Shown here: positions 7,276 to 16,398 of the stretch, in pieces
Numbering within the stretch: the stretch's first letter is position 1
How the letters are laid out: every line of letters starts with the position of its first letter
Source of the DNA: a virus
Length of the DNA stretch: 36,660 bases
Reading direction: 5' to 3' (one strand)
IMG/VR virus record: IMGVR_UViG_3300030202_002186
Span: 1 to 36,660 of that record
Made by a program: the position numbers and the translations under genes
The notes under the pieces: model-generated
The model's input: only the letters and a program-made list of their open reading frames with translations
What the model was told of the DNA's origin: nothing
Databases searched by the model: none

Positions 7276-9536
7276 TGAGCGTTTTACAACGTCCGTTATT
7301 CCGAGCAGGCGGTGGTGGCGCTAACAAGTTCCCTGATTTAAGTGGGGACGGGCAAGTCACGCAAAAAGACATTTTAATGGGAAGGGGTGTTTTGCCCCGC
7401 AAAATGCAGGAAGGCGGTATTGCCGCCATGATGCCGGAGACGGCCCCTGCACCGCCACCGGTTATGCCAGATCCCATGGCAACACAACCCCCGATGCCGA
7501 TGGAAGAGCCTTTAGACCCTCTTGCACAAGACGTTCTTATGGCCCGTGAAGAGGGTGAAAAAATAGGGCTGGATTATTTAGCGCAGACAATGGATGGGAT
7601 TGATGACGCAGCAGATACAGAACAACTCATCAATGCCATCAGAGGCAATGACAGATCTTTAACGGACCGAGTTTCGGAGCTTGCCTCGTTCGTCGGCGAA
7701 GCTGATGCGCGGCAGACTCCCGAGTCAGTGTTAGCCATGGTGCAACCCACTATTATGATGAGCGAAGAGGGCGCTATCGACAGTGGCGTCGGAGGCTTGA
7801 TTCAACAGGTGTTGGGCGCGGCAGAAGTTGAAGATGAAATGGCCGAGGGCATCGGCTCTTTGATGGTCCAAGGTCAACCTGCGCCAGAGATGGCTCCCCC
7901 TATGGCACCACCGCAGCAGTTCGCGGTAGGCGGTGCTGTAAAAAAGTTTGAAGAAGGTGGTGGTGCTACTGCCGATCCGGGGTTTCAGACGTATTACGAC
8001 CAATATTTGCCGGTCTATCAAAATCTTATAGCAGAATCAGAGGAAGAGCGTGACCTTGATCGCGGCCTAGCTTTAGCTAAAGCAGGTTTTCAACTTGCTT
8101 CTGGCAGAGACGCAAAGGGCCGCAACATCGCGGGATCTGGCTTTCTTGCTAATTTAGCTAGCGCGGGCGAAGGCTTGATTGGTGACATCGGTACACTAGA
8201 CCGTGAGCGTCGTAAGTCCCAACAAGCCGCTAAAACGCTAGCGTTGCAGTCTGCTTTTGCCACCGACCAAGCAGAGCGTAGTGCCGCTGCGCGAATGGCT
8301 GAAAAGCAATACGAGCGCACGACCAAACTTTTGGTAGAAGAGATTAAACAACTGAATAAAGTCAACATCGGTAGATTTGAAATCGCTAAGACCGGCACTA
8401 ACATCGACGGTGAAGATGAATTTTCGGTGCTGGATACAACCAGCGGAACGGTACAGGGCGGAGTTTTAGCGGGTCAGTTAACGGGCATTTTCAACCAAGC
8501 GGCACGCATTGATGCGGCTCCTGCTGACGACGTTGCTGCTACTGCGGTTATCGATGACGCGGATAAACGAACGATAGGGATGCCACGCAATACTCCAGAC
8601 GAGCGTGATTTTGCTAGGTTTTTCACGAAGCTCCCGACTTATGCTGACGGGACGATGAACGATGCTGATTTACAAATTTTTGAAACTTTGATTGATCGAA
8701 GATTTGCTCCTGAAAGGACAGATCAAGGCATCAGCTTCAAAGAAAACATTCCTGTACGCGTTGCGCAAGAAATAAAAAAGCGACTTGACGCCAAACTACC
8801 GGTCAACATTAATAGCGAAATCAAAGAAAAAGTTATTGAACTGGCAACAGACCCTGTTTCTACTCTGAATACAGACATGGAGGAGGCTTTAAAGAGAGCC
8901 GAAGGCATTTCTATCCTTGATGAAGATTTCGATGCGTCTAAAGCTTTTGGCGCTAGAACTAACTTAGCGTCTACTTTCGCAGGTGCTGCTAACCAACTTC
9001 GTGAGCTAACAGAGCTACCTCAGATAGCTAACTTAGACGTTGTGCAACAAGCCAATTTGCGACGTAATGCGCAAGAAGTTATGAAAAATTTAGCCACGCA
9101 AACGTTGAAGTTGTTTTACACGGATCTGGGTTCTCGACCGCTGAAGTCTGTGACTACTCTTCTTGAACAGCAAGTCTCCTCGTTGCAGCCGGGAGTATTG
9201 AAAACTGATGAAGATGCTCTAAAAGCCGCGAAAATATTACAAGGCGAAATACAAAGTAGCTTACTTGACGCTCAAGACATTATTGCCAATCCCAAACTAC
9301 ACCCCGGTGCTAGTGTTTCCATGGCGAGAACCGCTCAAAGACAAGGCGTGCGCTTGGTTGGCGCTTTTGATGACGTTATAGCATCTCTCGAAAGAGGTAT
9401 TGGACTGATTGAAGACGTTGGGCCTAGTAATCCTACCGGATCGAACAACTTAACCGACAGTCGCATCGCACGACCTTTTCAGGACAACAGCGAAGCCGTG
9501 CAAGCGGCAGGCAAAATGATGTTTGGTGAGGGCTAA
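7275..9536 (+). CDS. large virion protein with N-terminal EF-hand/dockerin-like loop
   Basis: Encodes 753 residues from ATG 7275, which overlaps the previous TGA; an in-frame TTG at 7272 is less likely. The N-terminus reads RPLFRAGGGGANKF, followed by DLSGDGQVTQKD, a 12-residue calcium-loop pattern with Asp at positions 1, 5 and 12, then Met/Pro-rich linkers containing EGGIAAMM and FAVGGAVKKFEEGGG. Residues about 240-620 are mainly charged helices, including a predicted coiled coil around 310-350. No enzyme motif is visible. Context points to an injected or tape-measure protein. The calcium-loop assignment rests on the loop alone, so ion binding is uncertain. Confidence 0.6.
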   Translation: MSVLQRPLFRAGGGGANKFPDLSGDGQVTQKDILMGRGVLPRKMQEGGIAAMMPETAPAPPPVMPDPMATQPPMPMEEPLDPLAQDVLMAREEGEKIGLDYLAQTMDGIDDAADTEQLINAIRGNDRSLTDRVSELASFVGEADARQTPESVLAMVQPTIMMSEEGAIDSGVGGLIQQVLGAAEVEDEMAEGIGSLMVQGQPAPEMAPPMAPPQQFAVGGAVKKFEEGGGATADPGFQTYYDQYLPVYQNLIAESEEERDLDRGLALAKAGFQLASGRDAKGRNIAGSGFLANLASAGEGLIGDIGTLDRERRKSQQAAKTLALQSAFATDQAERSAAARMAEKQYERTTKLLVEEIKQLNKVNIGRFEIAKTGTNIDGEDEFSVLDTTSGTVQGGVLAGQLTGIFNQAARIDAAPADDVAATAVIDDADKRTIGMPRNTPDERDFARFFTKLPTYADGTMNDADLQIFETLIDRRFAPERTDQGISFKENIPVRVAQEIKKRLDAKLPVNINSEIKEKVIELATDPVSTLNTDMEEALKRAEGISILDEDFDASKAFGARTNLASTFAGAANQLRELTELPQIANLDVVQQANLRRNAQEVMKNLATQTLKLFYTDLGSRPLKSVTTLLEQQVSSLQPGVLKTDEDALKAAKILQGEIQSSLLDAQDIIANPKLHPGASVSMARTAQRQGVRLVGAFDDVIASLERGIGLIEDVGPSNPTGSNNLTDSRIARPFQDNSEAVQAAGKMMFGEG

Positions 9537-9537
9537 T

Positions 9538-12500
9538 ATGGCTAACGAACGGCTCGAAGAAGCGCGCGCGGCTTATCAAAGTAACCTCAAAGAACCTTTC
9601 CAGAATTTAAAGGCAATGGGGTTGATGCCTAAAACTGGCCCGCTACCTGAGCCGGAAAGCCCCCAAGTGCCTTTGGCCGCCGCAGAGCTTATTGGCTTTG
9701 AACAAAAATTCGCCCCGTCTGTTCGGGAATTTGGTTTAGAACCGACCGTTGAAGCGATTGTAAATAACTTTGAAGGACCGGGTGTCTACAGAGAGTTGCG
9801 CGGCACGGGTTTGAACGATTTAGACATCGTCAAACGTTACATGAACATCGAAAAAGTCGATCTGCCGATTCAATCCATGCGTGGTCAGGGTCTTACACAA
9901 GACGAAATTCTTACTACGTTCCTAGACGACCTTGGTTTAGATGAAAACGAAGACCTTTTGAAAAAAGGTATTTCGCCACAAGATTTTCTTAGCACGTTTG
10001 TTAAAGGCCGACAGTTAACGCCCACAGAAGCTGCCGCAGAGGGCACGGCCCGTGGTGTAACGGTAGGTGCGCCCGCCACTGCTGGAATGATTACCGGAGC
10101 CACGGTAGGTGCGCCTTTCGTCCCTCCTTTCGGAGCTATTGTCGGCGGCGGGACAGGTTTGATCTTAGGCGCTGTTTTAGGCACAGAGGCAGAAGAGGCT
10201 ATTTTCCCCGACGAACCCATACTTGATCCAAACACTCAAGCGTTGCTAGAGGGCACGAAAGTCATCGGTGAAGGCTTTACGATGATGGGTGCGCCCAAAG
10301 CTTTTAAGACTATTTCAGACACTGCCTTAAACAGCCAAGCTGGATTTTTGAACAGGTTAGGCCAAACAATTCGGTTGCGTAGTTTCAACCAAGAAAAAAA
10401 CCCTGTTTTCCAACCGGGAGCTATGTCCGAAACGATGCGGTTTTTGCAAAGCAGTGACCCTGTGATGTTCAAATTTTTGCGGACGTACAAAGATAATCCA
10501 AGAGCCTTTCAAGTCGGCGAAGGTTCGGCAGTGGTTGGCGCTGGACTTGGAGCCGGGATGGCGGAACAAATTGATCCCGGCGGTTTTACGTCCCGTATTT
10601 TAGGAGAGGCGGGCGGCGGGTTATTTTTGGGCGTACCGTTTGGCTCTATTGCGGTATATGCTCTTGCGGGAAAAGACGCGCTTCAAGCAGATGCAAAAGA
10701 ACTTGCCGGACAGGCTTCTCAAGGATCTGTAGAAGCTCGTGTAGGAGCGGCTTTGCGGGAGCTTTTTGTCGCACGAGGCGAGGACCCAGATGCCATACAA
10801 AAAAAGCTTCGATCTCCTGAGTTTATAGACCTTTTAAAAGACGCAGAGCAAAAGTACGACGGAACAACCCGCCCGCTTTTAGACAAGGCGAAGATTCCGG
10901 CTCCTACATCTAGAGCCTTGACGGCTAGTTCCACACTAGGATTGATTGAAGGGCGGCTAAGAGCTTTAAACGGTCGCTTCGGCACAGAGGTGCAGAACCA
11001 ATTAGATAATCAAATAGAGGCCGTCAATTACTTAATTAACGCGTTGACACTGACCGGCGGTAACAATGCCATTCAAACTGCCGCGCAAATCCGTAATCGA
11101 CACTTTTCTGATTTGATGAACCAGCGCCTCGATTTGGCGCTACAAGATGCCACAAAAGCAGTCGGCCAGATCAACCCAAACAGTGTCGCTGCACGAAACG
11201 AAGCCAGCCGACGTATCAGTTCGATCATTGAAGGAGTGTTCCAAGACGCCCGAGCGCAAGAGAAACAACTTTACGGTCGAGTACCAAACAATGTGATCGT
11301 TGGGCAGGACAATTTAATTTCGACAATTCAAGCCGAAATGGCTGCGCTCCCAGAGGAAGTGGCGAGAGAAGTGTTCCCTCGGGCTGCTTCGGCTACCGGC
11401 GCACGGTTCGCGGAACAAATGCAGGCGGCTGCATTAGACACGCGTATTTCGACGTTGGAAGCAATCAAAAACAGGCCACCCGCGCCCGGGGAGAGCTTTC
11501 CGCGCTTGACCGATCAAGACCGGCAAAACACGGGCCTTGGTGCATTTTTCGAGATTGACCGCGCTTTAACAGAGGCTAGAAAAACCCGAGAGCAATTTGG
11601 CGATGTCAATCTTGAGCCGCCCACCTACCAGCAAATGTTGAATTATCGGTCTTTCTTGCTGAGTGAGGCTCGAAAAGCGGCTAGCGGTGAAAATCCCGGC
11701 ATGGCGGACGCAAGAGTCTATGGCGTTCTCGCAGACGCTATACGGCAAGACCTCGGAGATTTAGAAAATCTGCAAACGCTCAACCCCGAAATATCGGCGG
11801 ACGATCTTGCTGCTGCGGACACGGCCAGAGCTTTTTCAAAAGTATTCAACGATACATTCCGACGCGCTTTCCCTAACAAAGCGTTGCAGAACAAAGCTAC
11901 AGGAGCGGATTTTGTTCAGCCTGAATTGCTCTATCGCCAAATCTTCCAAGGTCAAGACGATGAAACCATGCTGCGAATGCGAGAAATGGACGACGCGGTA
12001 CGCTTTCTTGTCAACGACGCAACGCCCGGTGGGCTACAGAAAGACCAAGATGCATTAGATGCCGTGCTTGCCCGCACAGGGGCACTGGAATACAACTTCG
12101 ATTTGGTTATGCGTGCTTTAGCCGACAACCCGACCATAATTAATCCAGAAACAGGAGAGGTCAACACGCGTGCGGTCGCGGCTTTTGTAAAGCGTAACGA
12201 GGGCACCCTCGAAAGATTGCCTCAGTTAAAAGCGGACCTTGAAAATTCTGCGGCTACTCAGGTTCTTCTTCAGCAGGTGCGTAGTGAAGCCAAAGACGCA
12301 GAGAGGGCCACGGCTTTCGGTACGGTTAAATTATTTGAGCAGTTAACGGGCGAGATGCCGGTATCCGCAATACAAAACGTTTTGCGCTCAGAAAAACCCG
12401 AAGAGGGCATGAAAAACTTGGTTACACGGTTGAGGGAGGGAGCTAGGCGCAGTGAAGCTGGAGACGCTCCGGAGGGTATGCCGAAAATTACTTTAGATGC

Positions 12501-13392
12501 CGTAGACTCTGAAATACGAGATGCGGTCTTTGAAGCTGCCAGACAATTTTCGCAGAGCGACAAAGATTCAATTACCGGTATTCCCGACTTTGCAAAAATG
12601 CGGACTTTCTTTTTTAGCGACAGAGGTAAAGTACCCCCACTTATCAAGACATTAGTGGATGCCGGTGTCTTTACATATGACGAACGTGTGCGCTTGCGTA
12701 AGCTGCTCGTGTCGGGTGAGGGTGCGCAAAAACGCATCAGTGACCCTGCATTCGATATTCTTGAGGATGTTGAAACTGGCACGGACGTATTGACGCAGTT
12801 GTTGGTGCGAATCAGCGGCTCAAAAATTGGTTCTATGGTTGGTGATTTGATGCCGGGACGGTCCTCTCAAGGCTTGATCGAAGCACAAGCTGGTTCACAA
12901 GCCGCTATGCGGTTACTCAATGCGCTGCCGGTCACCACCGTCAACAGCGTATTGGAAACCGCCATAAAAGACCCCGAATACTTGGATCTTTTGCTTGATA
13001 AAAATCTTTTATCTCCTACTGGCAGCAAACTATCCGCGTCAAAACGTCTGCTTGGGGTTCGCAAACTTAACGCATACTTAAAAAACGCCATAGGCGTGAA
13101 CATCGGCGCAATGATTGCGGAGGACCAGCCGACCACCAGTGAGATGCTACGAGTAGAAGAATTTAAGCAGCAAGGCTCGCCGTTCAGGGCACCTGAACCA
13201 GAGCCAGTGGCTCCGCCACAAGCAGCAGCGCCCATGGCTGCGCCGCTTCCAGCACCTCAACCGGCTCCCCCACCTCAAGGCGGAGCAAACCCGCAACAGC
13301 GTCAGCAGTTCGCGGCCCTGTTCCCTAACGATCCAATCTCTGGGCTGATACAGCAGCAGGGTATTGGGTCACTGCCTCAAGCGCCGAGCTAG
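9538..13392 (+). CDS. giant internal virion/ejection protein
   Basis: Encodes about 1284 residues from ATG 9538, one base after the previous TAA; the open frame extends five codons upstream to a TTG, but the ATG is preferred. Around residues 170-220 lies a Gly/Ala/Val-rich zipper-like hydrophobic stretch (GAPATAGMITGATVGAPFVP, then GAIVGGGTGLILGAVLG) that could span or insert into membrane. The following 900 residues are mostly charged helices. The C-terminus is a Pro/Ala/Gln tail (PEPEPVAPPQAAAPMAAPLP) then a Gln-rich end. Size, composition and last place in the virion operon fit the largest ejected protein of podovirus-like phages. The stop overlaps the opposing helicase stop within CTAG. 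Confidence 0.65.
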   Translation: MANERLEEARAAYQSNLKEPFQNLKAMGLMPKTGPLPEPESPQVPLAAAELIGFEQKFAPSVREFGLEPTVEAIVNNFEGPGVYRELRGTGLNDLDIVKRYMNIEKVDLPIQSMRGQGLTQDEILTTFLDDLGLDENEDLLKKGISPQDFLSTFVKGRQLTPTEAAAEGTARGVTVGAPATAGMITGATVGAPFVPPFGAIVGGGTGLILGAVLGTEAEEAIFPDEPILDPNTQALLEGTKVIGEGFTMMGAPKAFKTISDTALNSQAGFLNRLGQTIRLRSFNQEKNPVFQPGAMSETMRFLQSSDPVMFKFLRTYKDNPRAFQVGEGSAVVGAGLGAGMAEQIDPGGFTSRILGEAGGGLFLGVPFGSIAVYALAGKDALQADAKELAGQASQGSVEARVGAALRELFVARGEDPDAIQKKLRSPEFIDLLKDAEQKYDGTTRPLLDKAKIPAPTSRALTASSTLGLIEGRLRALNGRFGTEVQNQLDNQIEAVNYLINALTLTGGNNAIQTAAQIRNRHFSDLMNQRLDLALQDATKAVGQINPNSVAARNEASRRISSIIEGVFQDARAQEKQLYGRVPNNVIVGQDNLISTIQAEMAALPEEVAREVFPRAASATGARFAEQMQAAALDTRISTLEAIKNRPPAPGESFPRLTDQDRQNTGLGAFFEIDRALTEARKTREQFGDVNLEPPTYQQMLNYRSFLLSEARKAASGENPGMADARVYGVLADAIRQDLGDLENLQTLNPEISADDLAAADTARAFSKVFNDTFRRAFPNKALQNKATGADFVQPELLYRQIFQGQDDETMLRMREMDDAVRFLVNDATPGGLQKDQDALDAVLARTGALEYNFDLVMRALADNPTIINPETGEVNTRAVAAFVKRNEGTLERLPQLKADLENSAATQVLLQQVRSEAKDAERATAFGTVKLFEQLTGEMPVSAIQNVLRSEKPEEGMKNLVTRLREGARRSEAGDAPEGMPKITLDAVDSEIRDAVFEAARQFSQSDKDSITGIPDFAKMRTFFFSDRGKVPPLIKTLVDAGVFTYDERVRLRKLLVSGEGAQKRISDPAFDILEDVETGTDVLTQLLVRISGSKIGSMVGDLMPGRSSQGLIEAQAGSQAAMRLLNALPVTTVNSVLETAIKDPEYLDLLLDKNLLSPTGSKLSASKRLLGVRKLNAYLKNAIGVNIGAMIAEDQPTTSEMLRVEEFKQQGSPFRAPEPEPVAPPQAAAPMAAPLPAPQPAPPPQGGANPQQRQQFAALFPNDPISGLIQQQGIGSLPQAPS

Positions 13393-14831
13393 ATCAGCCA
13401 AGCCTTAGCTTCTTCGCCCAGCACTCGCTGGGCCAGATCGATCTTATTGCGTAAGGCCGCAATGATCTTCTCGTCTACCGTGTCTGGACTGACCAGATCC
13501 ACGTACAATACATGCTTGGTCTGACCAATACGGTGCGCTCTGTCTTCCGATTGCAGGCGTATCTCTAAGTCGTACTGGTTGCTGTAGTACACCATGTTGG
13601 TTGCAGCGGTCAGTGTCAGGCCGTAGCCCCCGGTCCGTGGGTTAGCGACAAAGAAGCGTAGCTCGCTATCTGGATCTTGGAACTCTGCAACCATTTGATC
13701 CCGGTCTTGCGTTGGCGTGTCCCCATAAAACGTGCAGACGGAGCGCAGGCCGTAGATCTTGGCCAGTTCTTCTTTGATCTTGCCAATATCAAACACCCAG
13801 CTAGCCCATATGATGACCTTGCCATTCATTTCACTGATCACGTCCAGCAGTTCGCTCATCCGATTGTTGGGTATCTCCTGCACCTGACCATCGTCAGTCT
13901 TCAGATGCCCGCAACAGATCTCCTGCAAGCGCATGATCTGCGTCAGAACGCTTTGCGTCGTCGATAGCTCGCCTTTCTCTAGCATGGCCAGCGCCATCTC
14001 TTTCATTTGTTTGTAGGCAGATTCTTGCTCTTTGGTCAGCGACACCTGACGCTGCATGTAAATCTTCTCAGGGAGATCAAGGCAGTCCTCTTTCAAGATA
14101 CGGCTGCTAAACGTCTGTAGCTTGGTGTTCAGTTCGTCAAGGTTTCTGTAGCCGGTAATCTCTTGGAAGCTGCGATTACCAAACTTGCGCGTCTTCATTA
14201 CGGCGTAGCGGCCTTGGAACGCGTAAAACGATTCAAAGCCCAGCACGTCCGTGCCCAAGAAAGCACACTGTGCGTACAGGTCCATTGGGTTCTTGGTAAT
14301 AGGGCTGCCTGTCAAGATGCGACGGTACTTTGCCGCTTTGCCCAGTTTGATAATGCTCTTGGTCCGTTTTGCGGTGCGGTTCTTGATCGACGTCGACTCA
14401 TCCACGGCCATGAGGCAGTTGGGGTTACGCTTCATAAACCATGCAGCAACGTCCGGCCCTTTCTTGGAAGAGAACGACTCCACGTTCATTACCAGTATCT
14501 TCAGGTGCTCTTGATCGTTCGTCAGGGCCATTAGTTCTGCTTTGAACTTCTGCGTCAGGTTCGGTTGCCATAACACCACGCTGCACGGCACATCGTCCGG
14601 CATGTGCTGCGGTATCTCCTTAGCTACCCAGTTGCCGTACACGCCTTTCGGTGCAATGACCACGGCTGCGTTTATCTCGCCTTCGCAGTAGAGCTTGGCC
14701 AGTGTGTCGATAGTGACTTTAGTTTTGCCTGTCCCCATCTCAAGGAACAAGGCCCACGATTCGCTGTCCCAACTCGCATCGAAGACTTCGCGCTGGTGCT
14801 CGTAAGGCTCAGTTTTGAAATTAAATTGCAT
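13389..14831 (-). CDS. SNF2-family DNA helicase/translocase (SF2)
   Basis: A 480-residue protein with the full SNF2 core: a Q-like YEHQ (10-13), Walker A MGTGKTK (Lys36), the DExx-type VDEST (about 140-146), motif III LTGSPITKNP, and the C-terminal RecA lobe ending in EDRAHRIGQ (motif VI) and YVDLVSPDTVDEKI. It should hydrolyse ATP to translocate on duplex DNA, and compact phage SNF2 proteins of this kind are thought to help replication or recombination. It is the only gene on the minus strand between two long plus-strand operons; its stop overlaps the virion operon stop (CTAG) and its start faces the replication operon. The start ATG at 14831 has only a weak AGG upstream. Confidence 0.92.
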   Translation of the reverse strand: MQFNFKTEPYEHQREVFDASWDSESWALFLEMGTGKTKVTIDTLAKLYCEGEINAAVVIAPKGVYGNWVAKEIPQHMPDDVPCSVVLWQPNLTQKFKAELMALTNDQEHLKILVMNVESFSSKKGPDVAAWFMKRNPNCLMAVDESTSIKNRTAKRTKSIIKLGKAAKYRRILTGSPITKNPMDLYAQCAFLGTDVLGFESFYAFQGRYAVMKTRKFGNRSFQEITGYRNLDELNTKLQTFSSRILKEDCLDLPEKIYMQRQVSLTKEQESAYKQMKEMALAMLEKGELSTTQSVLTQIMRLQEICCGHLKTDDGQVQEIPNNRMSELLDVISEMNGKVIIWASWVFDIGKIKEELAKIYGLRSVCTFYGDTPTQDRDQMVAEFQDPDSELRFFVANPRTGGYGLTLTAATNMVYYSNQYDLEIRLQSEDRAHRIGQTKHVLYVDLVSPDTVDEKIIAALRNKIDLAQRVLGEEAKAWLI

Positions 14832-14928
14832 GAGGTGCCTAAATTGTTTGACACATGCGATATTATGGGATTATTCTTGCTTTGGGAAGTGGCTAACGCC
14901 GCTTGAAACATGAAAAACGAGGACGACG
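14832..14928. promoter_or_regulatory. divergent regulatory region, SNF2 helicase / replication operon
   Basis: This 97-base gap separates divergent starts. On the plus strand a perfect -35 TTGACA (14848-14853) abuts CATGCGA, with GATTAT (14869-14874) as a -10 at a short 15-base spacing. On the minus strand CATAAT (complement of 14862-14867) has a TTCCCA-like -35 about 16 bases away. The plus gene has a clear GAGGA site (14919-14923) before ATG 14929. The ATGCGA element recurs at other promoters of this window. Confidence 0.55.
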
Positions 14929-15498
14929 ATGAGTAAATCTCTCTCTGATCTTATGGCTGAAGACAGCCAAAGCCCCTTGGACTTACCCTCAAACGAAGGT
15001 TTGTCGGGTGTGCAAAAGCTGGCCAATGATATCGTAGCTGCCCAAACAAGGGTAGAAAATCTTGAAGGTGATCTCAAAGCAGCGAAGCAGACATTGCTCA
15101 AGCTGACTGACGAAGATCTGCCAAGCCAGATGGCCGAAATCGGCCTGACCAACTTCACCTTAGCTGACGGCAGCAAGGTCGACATCAAAGAAACATACGG
15201 CGCAAGAATCAAAAAGGATAACGAAGAAAAAGCCTTCGATTGGCTGCGCTCGCATGGCGAGGGAGACATCATCAAAAACACCGTGACGGTGCGCTTCGGT
15301 AAGGAAAAAGACAACGAAGCTTTGGCTTTAGTTGATGAACTTAGAAACAAGCAGTGGGAGCCAGAGCAGAAGCAGGAAGTGCATGCTGGGACGCTCAAGG
15401 CTTGGGTCAAAGGCCGTATCGAGGAAGGTAAGGAGCTAGACATGGATTTGTTTGGCGTATGGGTAGGACAACGAGCAACGATCAATAAGGCAAAATGA
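14929..15498 (+). CDS. conserved replication-operon protein, unknown
   Basis: Encodes 189 residues from an ATG preceded by GAGGA. The N-terminus SLSDLMAEDSQSPLDLPSNE is followed by a helical coiled-coil-like stretch (about 28-65), then a compact alpha/beta part containing GLTNFTLADGSKVDIKETYG and a C-terminal LKAWVKGRIEEGKELDMDLFGVWVG-type segment. I cannot name a family with certainty. It heads the replication operon and overlaps the SSB-like gene by one to four bases, so the two are probably translated together. An accessory DNA-binding or replication-partner role follows from that context only. Confidence 0.65.
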   Translation: MSKSLSDLMAEDSQSPLDLPSNEGLSGVQKLANDIVAAQTRVENLEGDLKAAKQTLLKLTDEDLPSQMAEIGLTNFTLADGSKVDIKETYGARIKKDNEEKAFDWLRSHGEGDIIKNTVTVRFGKEKDNEALALVDELRNKQWEPEQKQEVHAGTLKAWVKGRIEEGKELDMDLFGVWVGQRATINKAK

Positions 15499-16319
15499 TG
15501 GCTGAGAAAGAAGATAAAAAGGTAGCGGAAAAGAAAAAGAGCGACGTAGTGGTCGCAGGGCCTGCGATGTTTGAGGCAGACGCGGGGGTTGGTATGGAGT
15601 TGAGCCAAGACGACTTGGCACTGCCGTTCTTGAAGATTGTGTCTTCAGAACTGCTCCAGCAGGACGAAAAACTGGCAGAGACTGCCAAGCTAGGCGACAT
15701 GGTGAACTCCGTGTCACGGCAGGTATACAGCGCGAAGTCGCCTCTCAAGGTGATCCCGTGTCACTACGAGCGACGGTTTCTCATGTGGGCACCGCGTGGC
15801 TCTGGCACAGGCGCACCGATGAAGATTTTTGCGCCAGACGAAGACCGGCCTCAGACAAGGCGTGATCCGGACGACAACCGCGAATACGTGGATGGCGGTA
15901 AGGGTGAGTACATCGATGAGACGCACCAGCATTACGTGCTGATCATGGAAGAGGACGGCACGATGTCTAACGCGCTGATCTCCATGAAGTCGACGCAACT
16001 CAAGAAGTCGCGCCAGTGGAACACCATGATTGCCACGCGCAGCATGGTCGGTGCTAACGGCGTGCCGTTTCAGCCACCGCGTTTCTCGCACGTCTACAAC
16101 CTGACCACGGCAAAGGAGGAGAACTCCAAAGGCGTATGGCACGGTTGGAAGATTGATCTGGATGGCCCTATAGAGGATGCCAATCAGTATCAGGCGGCTA
16201 AAGCGTTTCATACTGCGATCAGTGCAGGAGACGTGCAGGTCAAGCATGAAGAGGGTGGGGCCGCTACGGCCAAACCAAAAGCTACGCCAGAGGATAACGC
16301 TGACGACATTCCTTGGTAA
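15498..16319 (+). CDS. SSB-like single-stranded DNA-binding protein (putative)
   Basis: About 273 residues; the start is ambiguous between ATG 15495 and 15498 (ATGATG). The N-terminus is Lys-rich; the central part, from LPFLKIVSSE to RFSHVYNLTT, is beta-rich. The C-terminus is a disordered acidic tail ending ADDIPW, which closely mimics the DDIPF tip by which bacterial SSB recruits replication enzymes. Position between the replication operon head and the primase supports single-strand DNA coating at the fork. The fold itself is not recognisable by eye, so the assignment rests on the tail and context; another DNA-metabolism scaffold is possible. Confidence 0.6.
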   Translation: MAEKEDKKVAEKKKSDVVVAGPAMFEADAGVGMELSQDDLALPFLKIVSSELLQQDEKLAETAKLGDMVNSVSRQVYSAKSPLKVIPCHYERRFLMWAPRGSGTGAPMKIFAPDEDRPQTRRDPDDNREYVDGGKGEYIDETHQHYVLIMEEDGTMSNALISMKSTQLKKSRQWNTMIATRSMVGANGVPFQPPRFSHVYNLTTAKEENSKGVWHGWKIDLDGPIEDANQYQAAKAFHTAISAGDVQVKHEEGGAATAKPKATPEDNADDIPW

Positions 16320-16337
16320 AAATCCCAACGGCGTACC

Positions 16338-16374
16338 GTGCCGTCGATAGGAGGGACCGACCTATAGCGGGCAC
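16338..16374 (+). promoter_or_regulatory. leader stem-loop before primase gene
   Basis: GTGCC (16338-16342) pairs with GGCAC (16370-16374), and ATAGG (16347-16351) with CCTAT (16361-16365), separated by a symmetric 4x4 internal loop. It lies in the 79-base gap inside the replication operon. The primase gene has its own AAGGAA ribosome site just before ATG 16399. No T-tract follows, so an mRNA processing or stability element is more likely than a terminator. Confidence 0.45.
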
Positions 16375-16398
16375 CTCCATGCACGGACCAAGGAACTT

